This document shows, piece by piece, positions 8,415 through 17,409 of a stretch of 64,000 nt of DNA. Every line of letters starts with the position of its first letter. The stretch's first letter is position 1. Position numbers and translations under genes: made by a program. The stretch comes from an uncultured Collinsella sp. Lineage in GTDB: Bacteria; Actinomycetota; Coriobacteriia; Coriobacteriales; Coriobacteriaceae. The stretch covers positions 1 through 64,000 of the forward strand of contig CAUFMG010000003.1 of assembly GCA_959026725.1 (NCBI GenBank). The letters are read 5' to 3'. A model generated the notes under the pieces. The model made no database searches and had not been told where the DNA came from. It was given only the letters and a program-made list of their open reading frames with translations.

Positions 8415-9656
8415 TTAGAGGTCCTCGCGCCAGAAGGGCATGCTCATGCAGCGCGGGCCGCCGCGGCCGCGGGAGAGCTCGGCGGAGGGCACGACGAGAA
8501 GGTCCAGGCCCTCCTTGTACAGCACGTCGTTGGTGACGGTGTTGCGGGCGTAGACGCAGATCTTGCCGGGCTCGACGCACAGGGTGTTGGAACCGTCGTT
8601 CCACTGCTCGCGGGAGGCCGCGATCGGGTCGCCGCCGCCGCAGGGGATCAGCTTGACCTGGTCGACGCCGGTGGCGTCCTCCAGGACGTGCTCGAGGGTG
8701 TCCTCGATCAGGCGGATGTTCACGTCGCCCGGGTTCTTGCCGGCGGTCAGCTCGTAGACGCGCAGGGTGCCCATGATGGCGGGGTGGATCGTGAACTTAT
8801 CGACGTCGATCTGGGTGAAGACCGTGTCGAGGTGCATGAAGGCGCGCGAGACCGGGATGTCGAAGGCCAGGATGCGCTCGACCTTGGAGTCGGAGTTCCA
8901 GAAGATGTTCTGGGCCATGACGTCGATAGCGGCGGCCTGGGTGCGCTGGGAGATGCCGACGGCGAGGGTCTTCTCGTTGATGTTCAGCACGTCGCCGCCC
9001 TCGGTGTGGAACTGGCAGTCGCGGCGGAAGTACAGGGAGACGTCCTTGTAGTCGGGGTGGTACTTGAAGACGTACTTGCCGTACAGGGTCTCGCGGTTGC
9101 GGGTGACCGAGTACATGCGGTTGAGGTTGACGCCCTCGCCGACGACCGCGAACGGGTCGCGGGTGAAGTAGAGGTTGGGCATCGGGTCGATGATCAGGTC
9201 GGACTCGGACTCGGAGTTGACCAGGGAGTCGAGGGTCGTGGACGCCGTGAGGGGCATGTCGATCTCGGCCTTGGTCATGCCGGCCATGGTCTTCTTGACG
9301 AACTCGAGGTTGTCCTCGATGGAGTCCAGCTTCTCGCGGACGATCTGCGGCATGTGCTGGCCGCGGATGCCGGCCTCGGCGATGTACTGGTCGGTGAACT
9401 CGGCGCGGGCGCCGGGGACCTGGTCGAACACCTCGGCGACGAGGTTCTCGAGGTAGAGGACCTCCACGCCCTGGTCCCTCAGGATCTGGGCGAAGGTGTC
9501 GTGCTCCTGCTGCGCGACCTCCAGGAACGGGACGTCGTCGAACAGGAGTCGCTCGAGCTCGTCGGGCGGCAGGTTGAGGAGCTCGTCGCCGGGACGGTGC
9601 AGGCAGACCTTCCTGAGCTTGCCGATCTCGGAAGGCACGTGCAGACCTTTCGTCAT
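8415..9656 (-). CDS. arcA: Arginine deiminase, copy 1
   Basis: 413-aa full-length arginine deiminase: arginine to citrulline + ammonia, first step of the ADI pathway. Key residues: nucleophile Cys403 in the C-terminal GGPRCMSMPF, the HTEGGDVLNI segment with catalytic His and Glu, FTRDPF near the substrate Asp, and CGGGDP. The coding sequence appears identical base for base to 11503-12744: every stretch I compared matches, and translations in all frames agree. Flanks differ sharply. The ATG at 9656 follows AGGAGGCC closely, with a second GAAAGG further up. Promoter elements are listed at 9730-9804. Confidence 0.96.
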   Translation of the reverse strand: MTKGLHVPSEIGKLRKVCLHRPGDELLNLPPDELERLLFDDVPFLEVAQQEHDTFAQILRDQGVEVLYLENLVAEVFDQVPGARAEFTDQYIAEAGIRGQHMPQIVREKLDSIEDNLEFVKKTMAGMTKAEIDMPLTASTTLDSLVNSESESDLIIDPMPNLYFTRDPFAVVGEGVNLNRMYSVTRNRETLYGKYVFKYHPDYKDVSLYFRRDCQFHTEGGDVLNINEKTLAVGISQRTQAAAIDVMAQNIFWNSDSKVERILAFDIPVSRAFMHLDTVFTQIDVDKFTIHPAIMGTLRVYELTAGKNPGDVNIRLIEDTLEHVLEDATGVDQVKLIPCGGGDPIAASREQWNDGSNTLCVEPGKICVYARNTVTNDVLYKEGLDLLVVPSAELSRGRGGPRCMSMPFWREDL

Positions 9657-9729
9657 GGCCTCCTACCTTTCTTTCGGGCCCTTGTCAGGGCCGATTCGTT
9701 AGCGCCCCTCCGTGTGAGGCGTTATTGCT

Positions 9730-9804
9730 GACGACATATTTATATCCAAAATCAGCTCATACTTCCACCTTGCCCCCGAACGGTTTTTTATAGGGGGTGA
9801 ACGG
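9730..9804 (-). promoter_or_regulatory. Candidate activator-dependent promoter of arcA copy 1
   Basis: Two GAACGG half-sites (9778-9783 and 9799-9804; CCGTTC on minus) lie exactly 21 bp apart, two helical turns. Downstream on minus come conserved GTGGAA and TTTTGGATATAAA, whose TATAAA is a possible -10 without a recognisable -35. The arcA copy 2 promoter has the same half-sites and spacing although most other bases differ. Confidence 0.55.
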
Positions 9805-10148
9805 CATACACATATACTTCACGCATGGCACACTTCATCTTAATAAAGCGTATTTACGTGCTTAAACGCGTTTTCAATCCTAAAATCAAATGGAACTTAA
9901 CTTTGTTAAACCATCCTCAAATTGCATATTTCCAATAAAGCTATGAATAGAATTAGCGGTTCACACCGCGTCTCAACCATTTTCATTTTTATTCAGAAAA
10001 AAGTTTGTCCTATTCATTTCTGATAAATAAATTACCGTTTACCAGACGCTTGATACCGTTCACCGGAAGCTCAGTATAAGGCCCATCGGATACCGGCTCG
10101 CCTTACGGCCTCATTTGTAACAACTTGACTTCTCGGTATAGAAAAACA

Positions 10149-10176
10149 GACCCGCTCCCCTCTTGGGAAACGGGTC
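10149..10176 (-). terminator. Terminator of the aminotransferase
   Basis: GACCCG...CGGGTC stem with additional inner CCC/GGG pairs, followed on minus by TGTTTTTC; 52 nt past the stop. Confidence 0.8.
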
Positions 10177-10228
10177 AGTTATCGATAATCGTAGACAGAT
10201 TTGAGCGGCTTTGAGAGCCGTCGGAATC

Positions 10229-11353
10229 CTAGCGATCGAACACCGCCAGTGCCTCGCCCAGAAGCCTCAGACCCTCGCGCAGAACGTCCTCGCTCGCGCA
10301 GTAGCCCAGGCGTGCGCCGCAGGGAAGCTCAAAGCGGCTGCCGGGAACCAACAGCACTCCCCTCTCGGACAGCAGGCGCTTGCAGAACTCCTCATCATCC
10401 TCGGGAATATCAAGCTGGATAAACGAGGTGGACACGCCCTGCGGGGCCGTCCAGGAAACGCGATGCTGCGTATCAATCCAAGCCTGCGCGATATCGCGGT
10501 TTCCAAACACGATCTTGCGGTTGCGCTCGAGGATCTTGTCCTTGTGCTTGAGCACATAGGTCGCCAGGGCGTCGTTGAACACGCCGCCGCAAATCATGGT
10601 GTAGTCGCGGTACGTGCGAATGCGGTTAGATACCTCTTCGTCTGCCACAACCCAGCCCACGCGGGTCGCAGGCGTCGAATAGCTCTTGGACACCGAGTTG
10701 GTGACGATGGCCTTCTCGTACACATCGGCCATCGACAAAAAGTCCTCGGTGTTCTCAAGCGGCAGGTACACCTCGTCGCACAGCACATAGGCGCCAACCG
10801 AGCGGGCAATCTCGGCGATCTGGCCGAGCGTATCGGCATCGAGCACCGTACCGATAGGGTTCGATGCGTTATTGATGCAAATGAGCTTGGTGTTGGGGCG
10901 AACGAGGCGCTTGAGCTGTTCGATATCGGGTTTCCATCCGAGCTCCTCGCAAAGCTCCCAATACTCAACCTCGGCGCCGAGTGTACGCGGGATCTCATAG
11001 AGCGGCGCATAGGTGGGCCACTCGGCAATCACATGGTCGCCGGGCTCGACCACGGCCATGATGGCGTTGAGGTTGGCACCCGTGCAGCCATTGGTCTGCA
11101 GAATATGATCGGGATTGACCTCGCGACGATACAGCTTGGCAACCTCGGCCTTAAACTCCGGCGAACCCTCAATCCAGCCGTAGTTCATTTTCTCGCGGTC
11201 CAGGCGCTCGTAGAACGTGGCACCATCTTGGTCGTCGAGCGCGCGCAGCTCGCCCATGGTAAGCGAGGAGATTGTCGACTGGGCGATATCCCACGTAGCG
11301 TTCTTCTCCCAAACGTTAAGCCATTCCTCAACGCCGATTGTCTTGATGTCCAT
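10229..11353 (-). CDS. Class I/II PLP-dependent aminotransferase
   Basis: 374-aa fold-type I aminotransferase. The start at 11353 has TAAGGAG 8 nt upstream; an in-frame ATG further up lacks such a site. Visible motifs: TNGCTGANLNAIMAVVEPGDHVI (cofactor phosphate region), NNASNPIGT (the conserved NP), DEVYLPL (Asp of the pyridine N contact), SVSKSYSTPATRVGW (Schiff-base Lys and the phosphate-binding Arg). Substrate cannot be read from sequence. Its position between two arcA copies suggests an arginine-, ornithine- or citrulline-related amino donor, but this is inference only. It has its own terminator and is separated from arcA copy 2 by a hairpin. Confidence 0.85.
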   Translation of the reverse strand: MDIKTIGVEEWLNVWEKNATWDIAQSTISSLTMGELRALDDQDGATFYERLDREKMNYGWIEGSPEFKAEVAKLYRREVNPDHILQTNGCTGANLNAIMAVVEPGDHVIAEWPTYAPLYEIPRTLGAEVEYWELCEELGWKPDIEQLKRLVRPNTKLICINNASNPIGTVLDADTLGQIAEIARSVGAYVLCDEVYLPLENTEDFLSMADVYEKAIVTNSVSKSYSTPATRVGWVVADEEVSNRIRTYRDYTMICGGVFNDALATYVLKHKDKILERNRKIVFGNRDIAQAWIDTQHRVSWTAPQGVSTSFIQLDIPEDDEEFCKRLLSERGVLLVPGSRFELPCGARLGYCASEDVLREGLRLLGEALAVFDR

Positions 11354-11411
11354 GGCCAAGCTCCTTACAAAAGCAGTCATCCAATCGTGTTGACGTTCCT
11401 CATACAAGAAT

Positions 11412-11439
11412 GGGGCGGTGCGAAAACCCGCACCGCCCC
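11412..11439 (-). terminator. Hairpin after arcA copy 2
   Basis: 11-bp stem GGGGCGGTGCG/CGCACCGCCCC, 63 nt after the stop at 11503; weak T-run (ATTCTTG). Confidence 0.6.
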
Positions 11440-11502
11440 AATGGGAGACATCTATTGGCAGCTAGATGTATGTATTAAGACCTATACGGGTCCTTGAAGA
11501 CC

Positions 11503-12744
11503 TTAGAGGTCCTCGCGCCAGAAGGGCATGCTCATGCAGCGCGGGCCGCCGCGGCCGCGGGAGAGCTCGGCGGAGGGCACGACGAGAAGGTCCAGGCCCT
11601 CCTTGTACAGCACGTCGTTGGTGACGGTGTTGCGGGCGTAGACGCAGATCTTGCCGGGCTCGACGCACAGGGTGTTGGAACCGTCGTTCCACTGCTCGCG
11701 GGAGGCCGCGATCGGGTCGCCGCCGCCGCAGGGGATCAGCTTGACCTGGTCGACGCCGGTGGCGTCCTCCAGGACGTGCTCGAGGGTGTCCTCGATCAGG
11801 CGGATGTTCACGTCGCCCGGGTTCTTGCCGGCGGTCAGCTCGTAGACGCGCAGGGTGCCCATGATGGCGGGGTGGATCGTGAACTTATCGACGTCGATCT
11901 GGGTGAAGACCGTGTCGAGGTGCATGAAGGCGCGCGAGACCGGGATGTCGAAGGCCAGGATGCGCTCGACCTTGGAGTCGGAGTTCCAGAAGATGTTCTG
12001 GGCCATGACGTCGATAGCGGCGGCCTGGGTGCGCTGGGAGATGCCGACGGCGAGGGTCTTCTCGTTGATGTTCAGCACGTCGCCGCCCTCGGTGTGGAAC
12101 TGGCAGTCGCGGCGGAAGTACAGGGAGACGTCCTTGTAGTCGGGGTGGTACTTGAAGACGTACTTGCCGTACAGGGTCTCGCGGTTGCGGGTGACCGAGT
12201 ACATGCGGTTGAGGTTGACGCCCTCGCCGACGACCGCGAACGGGTCGCGGGTGAAGTAGAGGTTGGGCATCGGGTCGATGATCAGGTCGGACTCGGACTC
12301 GGAGTTGACCAGGGAGTCGAGGGTCGTGGACGCCGTGAGGGGCATGTCGATCTCGGCCTTGGTCATGCCGGCCATGGTCTTCTTGACGAACTCGAGGTTG
12401 TCCTCGATGGAGTCCAGCTTCTCGCGGACGATCTGCGGCATGTGCTGGCCGCGGATGCCGGCCTCGGCGATGTACTGGTCGGTGAACTCGGCGCGGGCGC
12501 CGGGGACCTGGTCGAACACCTCGGCGACGAGGTTCTCGAGGTAGAGGACCTCCACGCCCTGGTCCCTCAGGATCTGGGCGAAGGTGTCGTGCTCCTGCTG
12601 CGCGACCTCCAGGAACGGGACGTCGTCGAACAGGAGTCGCTCGAGCTCGTCGGGCGGCAGGTTGAGGAGCTCGTCGCCGGGACGGTGCAGGCAGACCTTC
12701 CTGAGCTTGCCGATCTCGGAAGGCACGTGCAGACCTTTCGTCAT
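11503..12744 (-). CDS. arcA: Arginine deiminase, copy 2
   Basis: 413 aa, identical protein to copy 1 and apparently identical DNA from the stop codon to about 20 nt upstream of the ATG. All catalytic segments are intact (Cys403, HTEGGD, CGGGDP), so both copies should be active. The sharp loss of identity at the stop codon and just past the Shine-Dalgarno region, with related but clearly diverged promoters, points to gene conversion acting on an older duplication and not a fresh tandem copy. It is divergent from ppk. Confidence 0.96.
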   Translation of the reverse strand: MTKGLHVPSEIGKLRKVCLHRPGDELLNLPPDELERLLFDDVPFLEVAQQEHDTFAQILRDQGVEVLYLENLVAEVFDQVPGARAEFTDQYIAEAGIRGQHMPQIVREKLDSIEDNLEFVKKTMAGMTKAEIDMPLTASTTLDSLVNSESESDLIIDPMPNLYFTRDPFAVVGEGVNLNRMYSVTRNRETLYGKYVFKYHPDYKDVSLYFRRDCQFHTEGGDVLNINEKTLAVGISQRTQAAAIDVMAQNIFWNSDSKVERILAFDIPVSRAFMHLDTVFTQIDVDKFTIHPAIMGTLRVYELTAGKNPGDVNIRLIEDTLEHVLEDATGVDQVKLIPCGGGDPIAASREQWNDGSNTLCVEPGKICVYARNTVTNDVLYKEGLDLLVVPSAELSRGRGGPRCMSMPFWREDL

Positions 12745-12819
12745 GGCCTCCTACCTTTCTTTCGGGCCTTACTGGCCGAATGTATCAGCGCCCCTCCGTA
12801 TGGGACGCTGCTTGCTGAC

Positions 12820-12892
12820 AGCTCTAGTTATATCCAAAAACCACCCGCAATTCCACCTCGCCCCCGAACGGTCAGCAAAGTGCGATGAACGG
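12820..12892 (-). promoter_or_regulatory. Candidate activator-dependent promoter of arcA copy 2
   Basis: GAACGG half-sites at 12866-12871 and 12887-12892, 21 bp apart as in copy 1, with the same GTGGAA and TTTTGGATATAAC downstream on minus. The 15 bp between half-sites differ from copy 1, so the half-sites themselves appear to be under selection. Confidence 0.55.
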
Positions 12893-13296
12893 TATATCGC
12901 ATATGATTCCCCCATGATGCACTTCAGTTCTCTAAAGCAGGTTTTCAAAGGTAATCGTTCTTTTTTCTAAGGAATTGAGCAAGATTGCACAAATAATTTC
13001 ATGTTTAGGAATTGCATAGCTAAAACTGTTTTCTGCATATATATGTCGTCTGTCCATGATTCAATTTGGATTCGATTATATTCAGCTCGCAATCATTCTT
13101 ATTCATACATCCTCACCAGTTGAGTATGGATATAGATTGTTTTCAAAACGAGTCGGGCAGTTAGTTGCATGCCTTGACGGCGTAAGAAGTAGGTTAAGAT
13201 ACCGTTCGCACAATACGTCCGTGCCACAAGTCGACTAAATTGAGACAATAGTGAATAGGGTTAGGCTACCGTCCCCTGCGGGGACTGAACGGACAG
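12893..13296. other. AT-rich divergent interval between arcA copy 2 and ppk
   Basis: Unusually AT-rich for this window from about 12940 to 13150, with no ORF I believe. A small perfect hairpin GTCCCC-TGC-GGGGAC (about 13270-13284) lies directly before the ppk start and may include its ribosome site. Confidence 0.5.
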
Positions 13297-15876
13297 ATGC
13301 ATATGCCGAGCAAAATCGAAAAAAAGCAAGCCGCCGCAAAGCTGCGCAAACCGCCGCGCGACTTCTCGTACACGCAGAACCGAGAGCTCAGCTGGCTGCG
13401 CTTTGACAACCGTGTGCTCGACGAGGCTTTTGATGAGTCCGTGCCGCTGTTCGAGCGCCTTAAGTTCGTCTCGATCTTCGAGTCAAACCTCGATGAGTTC
13501 CTTATGGTGCGCGTGGGTGGCCTGTCCGACCTTGCCGAGCTCAAAAAACAACCTGTCGACAACAAGAGCAATATGACTGCCTCCGAACAGGTCGATGCTG
13601 TCATGGCCGAAATGCCCGGGCTCCTTACCCGTTGGGAGTCCATCTTTAAGAGTATCGAGGGCAAGCTCGACACCCTGGGCGTTCACCGTGCGCGTGTCGA
13701 TTCGCTTACGCCCGAGGAGCGCACCTTTGTAACCCGCTACTTCCAGGCCTACGTGTCGCCGGTCATCTCACCGCTGGTGATCGACCCGCGCCACCCTTTC
13801 CCCAACCTGCGCAACGGCGCACTCTACCTGGCCTGCGGCCTGGACGGCGTCACCGACGAGGAAAGTCTGCTGGGCCTGATCGAGATTCCCGCCTCGATGA
13901 ACCGCGTGGTCGAGATCCCCTCGCCCACCGGCACCTACTCCTACATTCTGCTCGAGGACGTCATCCTCGCCTGCCTGGACAGCTGCTTTGGCTCCTATAA
14001 GCCGCTCGACCGCGCGCTCATCCGCGTCACCCGCAACGCCGACATCGATCCGGACGGCGAGGGCGTCGAGGAGGAAGAGGACTACCGCCAGCATATGAAG
14101 CGCATCCTCAAGAAGCGCCTGCGCCTGCAGCCGGTGGTTCTCGCCGTCTCGGGTTCACTCGAAAAAGCAACGCTCAAGACTATCCGCAAGGCACTCGAGC
14201 TCTCGCGTCGCTCGGTCTTTACCTGCGACATCCCGCTCAACCTGGGCTATGTCTTCGGCATTGAGGGCAAGATTCCCGAGCACCTGCGCAACGAGCTGCT
14301 CTTTACGCCGTTTAAGCCGCAGCCCAACCCCACCATCGATATGACCCGCTCCATCCGCGAGCAGGTACTTCAGCACGACAAGCTGCTCTTTTATCCCTAT
14401 GAGGCCATGAACCCCTTCCTGGATCTGGTGCACGAGGCCGCCTACGACCCCGAGTGCATCTCGTTGCGCATCACGCTCTACCGCGTGGCCAAGCAGAGCC
14501 GTCTGTGCGAGTCGCTCATCGATGCCGCCGAAAACGGCAAAGAGGTCACGGTGCTCATGGAGCTCCGCGCCCGCTTCGACGAGCAGAACAACATCGAGTG
14601 GGCCGAGCGTCTGGAAGAGGCAGGCTGCACCGTCATCTACGGCTCCGAGGGCTTTAAGTGCCACTCCAAGATCTGCCAGCTCACCTATCGCGAGGGCATG
14701 GCGCTTACACGCCTGACGCTGTTGGGCACCGGCAACTTTAACGAGAAGACGGCCAAGCTCTACAGCGACTTTATGCTCATGACCGCCCATCCCGGCATCG
14801 GCGAGGACGCCAACTTGTTCTTCCGCAATCTGTCGCTGGGCAACCTGCGCGGCGATTACCGCTTCCTGGGTGTGGCGCCCGTCGGACTGAAACCGCTCAT
14901 CATGCGCGGGCTTGACCGCGAGATCCAGCGCGCCCTTGCCGGCGAGCCCGCCCGCGTGTTCTTTAAGCTCAACTCGCTGACCGACCGCGAGGTTATCGAC
15001 AAGATCGCCGAGGCATCGTGTGCCGGCGTGCGCGTAGACATGATCATCCGCGGCATCTCGTGCCTCAAGCCCGGTGTTCCGGGCAAGACCGAGAACGTGC
15101 ATGTCCGCTCCATCGTCGGACGCTTTTTGGAGCACGCCCGTGTTTACGCTTTTGGCGTGGACTCGGACATGATTTACCTGAGCTCGGCAGACATGATGAC
15201 ACGCAACACCGAGCACCGCGTGGAGATCGCCTTCCCCGTGCTCGACCCCACCTGCCGCGCCCTGGTACACGAGTACATGGGCATGCAGCTGCAGGACAAC
15301 GTGAAGGCCCGCAGCCTCACGAGCGACGGCACCTGGGTCCCCGTGGAGTGTGCAGAGGGTGAGAAACCCTTCAACTCGCAGGAAGCTCTACTGGAGCGTG
15401 CCTATCGCAACGCCGAGGCCGCCGCGCAGCAGCGCGCACAGGAGAAGGAACGTGTGGCCGAAGAAGCTATTCAGGCCGAGGTTGAACATGGGGCAGCCGC
15501 CAAACCGGAAGCGGTTGCCGCTCCCCCGGTGAATGAGCCCGAGGCTGCCGCAGAGCCCGCCATGGAGAAAGCGCCCGAGCCCGCTACCGCGACTCCGGAG
15601 CCCGCCGCCGAGGCAAAGCCCGCCCCAGCTCCTGATCCGCAGCCGACCACGCCCAAGGTCCAAGAGGTCCAGGCGACCGTCATTGAGCCCGAGCCTGCAC
15701 CTGCACCTCAGCCCGAGCCGCAGGTCACCAAGTCCGCACCCGGGACGAGTGCCCGTCGCGATAAGCCCGCCGGCAAGACCAAGGCCATCGAGCGCCATCG
15801 CCCCGGTCGCGTGCGCATGGGCCTGGGTCTGATCGGCCTGGGTCTTAAGACGCTCATTACCGGCAAGACGAAATAG
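13297..15876 (+). CDS. ppk: Polyphosphate kinase 1 with C-terminal extension
   Basis: Synthesises polyphosphate from ATP. The 859-aa product begins with a short basic tail and then RELSWLRFDNRVLDEAF, the N-terminal domain; phospholipase-D-like catalytic domains follow with the autophosphorylated His456 (GFKCHSKICQLTYR) and the second conserved His (NTEHRVEI). Typical Ppk1 proteins end near 690-720 residues. Here an Ala/Pro/Glu-rich low-complexity stretch (about 720-825) follows, closing with a basic, amphipathic tail (HRPGRVRMGLGLIGLGLK). Start is ATG 13297 or 13303; neither has a strong Shine-Dalgarno site. A strong terminator follows. Confidence 0.95.
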   Translation: MHMPSKIEKKQAAAKLRKPPRDFSYTQNRELSWLRFDNRVLDEAFDESVPLFERLKFVSIFESNLDEFLMVRVGGLSDLAELKKQPVDNKSNMTASEQVDAVMAEMPGLLTRWESIFKSIEGKLDTLGVHRARVDSLTPEERTFVTRYFQAYVSPVISPLVIDPRHPFPNLRNGALYLACGLDGVTDEESLLGLIEIPASMNRVVEIPSPTGTYSYILLEDVILACLDSCFGSYKPLDRALIRVTRNADIDPDGEGVEEEEDYRQHMKRILKKRLRLQPVVLAVSGSLEKATLKTIRKALELSRRSVFTCDIPLNLGYVFGIEGKIPEHLRNELLFTPFKPQPNPTIDMTRSIREQVLQHDKLLFYPYEAMNPFLDLVHEAAYDPECISLRITLYRVAKQSRLCESLIDAAENGKEVTVLMELRARFDEQNNIEWAERLEEAGCTVIYGSEGFKCHSKICQLTYREGMALTRLTLLGTGNFNEKTAKLYSDFMLMTAHPGIGEDANLFFRNLSLGNLRGDYRFLGVAPVGLKPLIMRGLDREIQRALAGEPARVFFKLNSLTDREVIDKIAEASCAGVRVDMIIRGISCLKPGVPGKTENVHVRSIVGRFLEHARVYAFGVDSDMIYLSSADMMTRNTEHRVEIAFPVLDPTCRALVHEYMGMQLQDNVKARSLTSDGTWVPVECAEGEKPFNSQEALLERAYRNAEAAAQQRAQEKERVAEEAIQAEVEHGAAAKPEAVAAPPVNEPEAAAEPAMEKAPEPATATPEPAAEAKPAPAPDPQPTTPKVQEVQATVIEPEPAPAPQPEPQVTKSAPGTSARRDKPAGKTKAIERHRPGRVRMGLGLIGLGLKTLITGKTK

Positions 15877-15901
15877 TCGTTTGTAGAAGCAGTTTGTAGA
15901 A

Positions 15902-15943
15902 GCGCCCCGCATTTGAGGAAAGCCTCGGATGCGGGGCGCTTTT
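15902..15943 (+). terminator. Terminator of ppk
   Basis: 11-bp stem GCGCCCCGCAT/ATGCGGGGCGC followed by TTTT. Confidence 0.88.
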
Positions 15944-15989
15944 CCCTGCTACCATGGTGCGAGCAACAACGCGAATGACAGGCAGGAAT

Positions 15990-17303
15990 ATGAAGCTCAC
16001 TATAGAATCGATGACCTACGGCGCCGACGGGCTGGCGCACGCCGACAACGGCAAGGCCGTCTTTGTGCAGGGTGCCGTGGCAGGCGACACCGTCGAGGCC
16101 GAGGTCGTACAGGACGGCAAGTCGTTCATGCGCGCCCGCACCACCGAGATTCTGGAGCCAAGCCCCGATCGCATTCAGCCTCCCTGCCCCTTCGTGGGCA
16201 TCTGCGGCGGCTGCTCGTGGGGCAATCTCTCACGCACGGCACAGCTCGCCGCCAAGGAGCAAAACCTGCGCTCCACGCTCGAGCGCATCGGCAAGTTCGC
16301 GCCTGAGCAGGTCGATGAGTTGGTACAGCCCATCTGCCACACCAAGGACGACTGGGGCTACCGCAATAAAATCGAGCTCGAACCGACCGTCGTCAACGGT
16401 CGCGTGCGCCTTGGCATGCATGGTGTCGACCCCAGCAAAATCGTGACCGTCGATACGTGCCCGCTGTTCGATAAGCGCTTCCCGAAGGCGCTCAAATCGG
16501 TCGTCGGCGCACTCAACTATCTAAGCGGCAGCCATGACTTGGGGCTCGAACGCGTGGGCATTCGCGCATCGCGCCGCACCAAGGCACTCGAGGTCGCTCT
16601 CTGGACGCCCACAGGCTCTTTTCCGCGCTCGCAGGTCTCCCGCGTGCTGGCGGACGCCGCTCATCCCACGAGCATCGTGCGCGTGATGAGCAAGGGCGAA
16701 AAGAAGGCCCGCCGTGTCTCCAAGGTCGAAATGCTCGCCGGAGAGGGCTCATGGACCGAGAATATCGCCGAGGGTCAGATGCGCTTGTCTGCCCCGTCTT
16801 TTTTCCAGGTCAACACCAAGGGTGCCGAGATTTTGATCGAGCTTGTCATGGAAGCGCTCGACCCGCAGGAAGACGAGCTTGCCGTGGACCTGTACTGCGG
16901 TGCCGGCACCTTTACCCTGCCGCTCGCCCGCCGCTGCGACTTTGTCGCTGCCGTCGAGGCCTACGGCCCCGCCGTGCGCGATCTACGCCGTAACCTGGAA
17001 ATCAACAAGCTTGATAACGTCGACGTCATTGGCGGAGACGCGGTGCGCGAGTTCCCCGACCAGGATGCCGACGTCTTGGTGGTCGACCCGCCGCGTGCGG
17101 GCCTCGCCCCCGAAGCCATCGATCTTATCGCCAGCACGAGCGCTCGCGATGTCGCCTACGTGAGCTGCGATCCGGCCACCCTGGCGCGCGACCTCAAGCG
17201 CTTTGTCGAGGAAGGCACCTTCTCCCCCGTAAAGATCACGCCAGTTGACCTGTTCCCGCAAACCTTCCACTGCGAGACTGTCGTCCACCTTAGGCGCAAC
17301 TAG
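15990..17303 (+). CDS. 23S rRNA (uracil-5-)-methyltransferase, RlmD/TrmA family
   Basis: 437-aa SAM-dependent RNA m5U methyltransferase. A TRAM domain comes first (about 1-60: LTIESMTYGADGLAH ... GAVAGDTVEAEV), then the cysteine cluster CPFVGICGGCSW that with an upstream or downstream Cys binds a 4Fe-4S cluster, then the Rossmann domain (VDLYCGAGTFTLPLA; DVLVVDPPRAGL) and the catalytic Cys in VSCDPATLARDL. The start at 15990 follows GGCAGGAAT; ATGs upstream lack a site. Whether it targets U1939 (RlmD) or U747 (RlmC-type) is not decided by sequence. Confidence 0.9.
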   Translation: MKLTIESMTYGADGLAHADNGKAVFVQGAVAGDTVEAEVVQDGKSFMRARTTEILEPSPDRIQPPCPFVGICGGCSWGNLSRTAQLAAKEQNLRSTLERIGKFAPEQVDELVQPICHTKDDWGYRNKIELEPTVVNGRVRLGMHGVDPSKIVTVDTCPLFDKRFPKALKSVVGALNYLSGSHDLGLERVGIRASRRTKALEVALWTPTGSFPRSQVSRVLADAAHPTSIVRVMSKGEKKARRVSKVEMLAGEGSWTENIAEGQMRLSAPSFFQVNTKGAEILIELVMEALDPQEDELAVDLYCGAGTFTLPLARRCDFVAAVEAYGPAVRDLRRNLEINKLDNVDVIGGDAVREFPDQDADVLVVDPPRAGLAPEAIDLIASTSARDVAYVSCDPATLARDLKRFVEEGTFSPVKITPVDLFPQTFHCETVVHLRRN

Positions 17304-17409
17304 CCACTTAATCATTGCTCAGAAAAATCATTGGGAAATCGAGCGTGGCAAGCGGAGGTCTTCGGGGTATAAGACGGCTAATTGTATGCCGCCTATGAAA
17401 GGAACCCCC

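Larger units (their letters stand above)
9657..10228. other. AT-rich interval upstream of arcA copy 1
   Basis: No gene visible. Besides the promoter region it holds an AT-rich stretch (about 9830-10070) without repeats or ORFs I can support, and the terminator of the aminotransferase at 10149-10176. Confidence 0.6.

Noticed and set aside
7308..9731. 807-aa open frame on plus across arcA copy 1 and arcB
   Set aside because: It is an antisense shadow of GC-rich codons; the composition (mostly V, L, G, D, H, A, E) and lack of a start site show it is not coding, and arcA and arcB on minus explain the region.
11494..12888. 464-aa open frame on plus over arcA copy 2
   Set aside because: Same antisense artefact as over copy 1; it repeats the same sequence because the arcA copies are identical.
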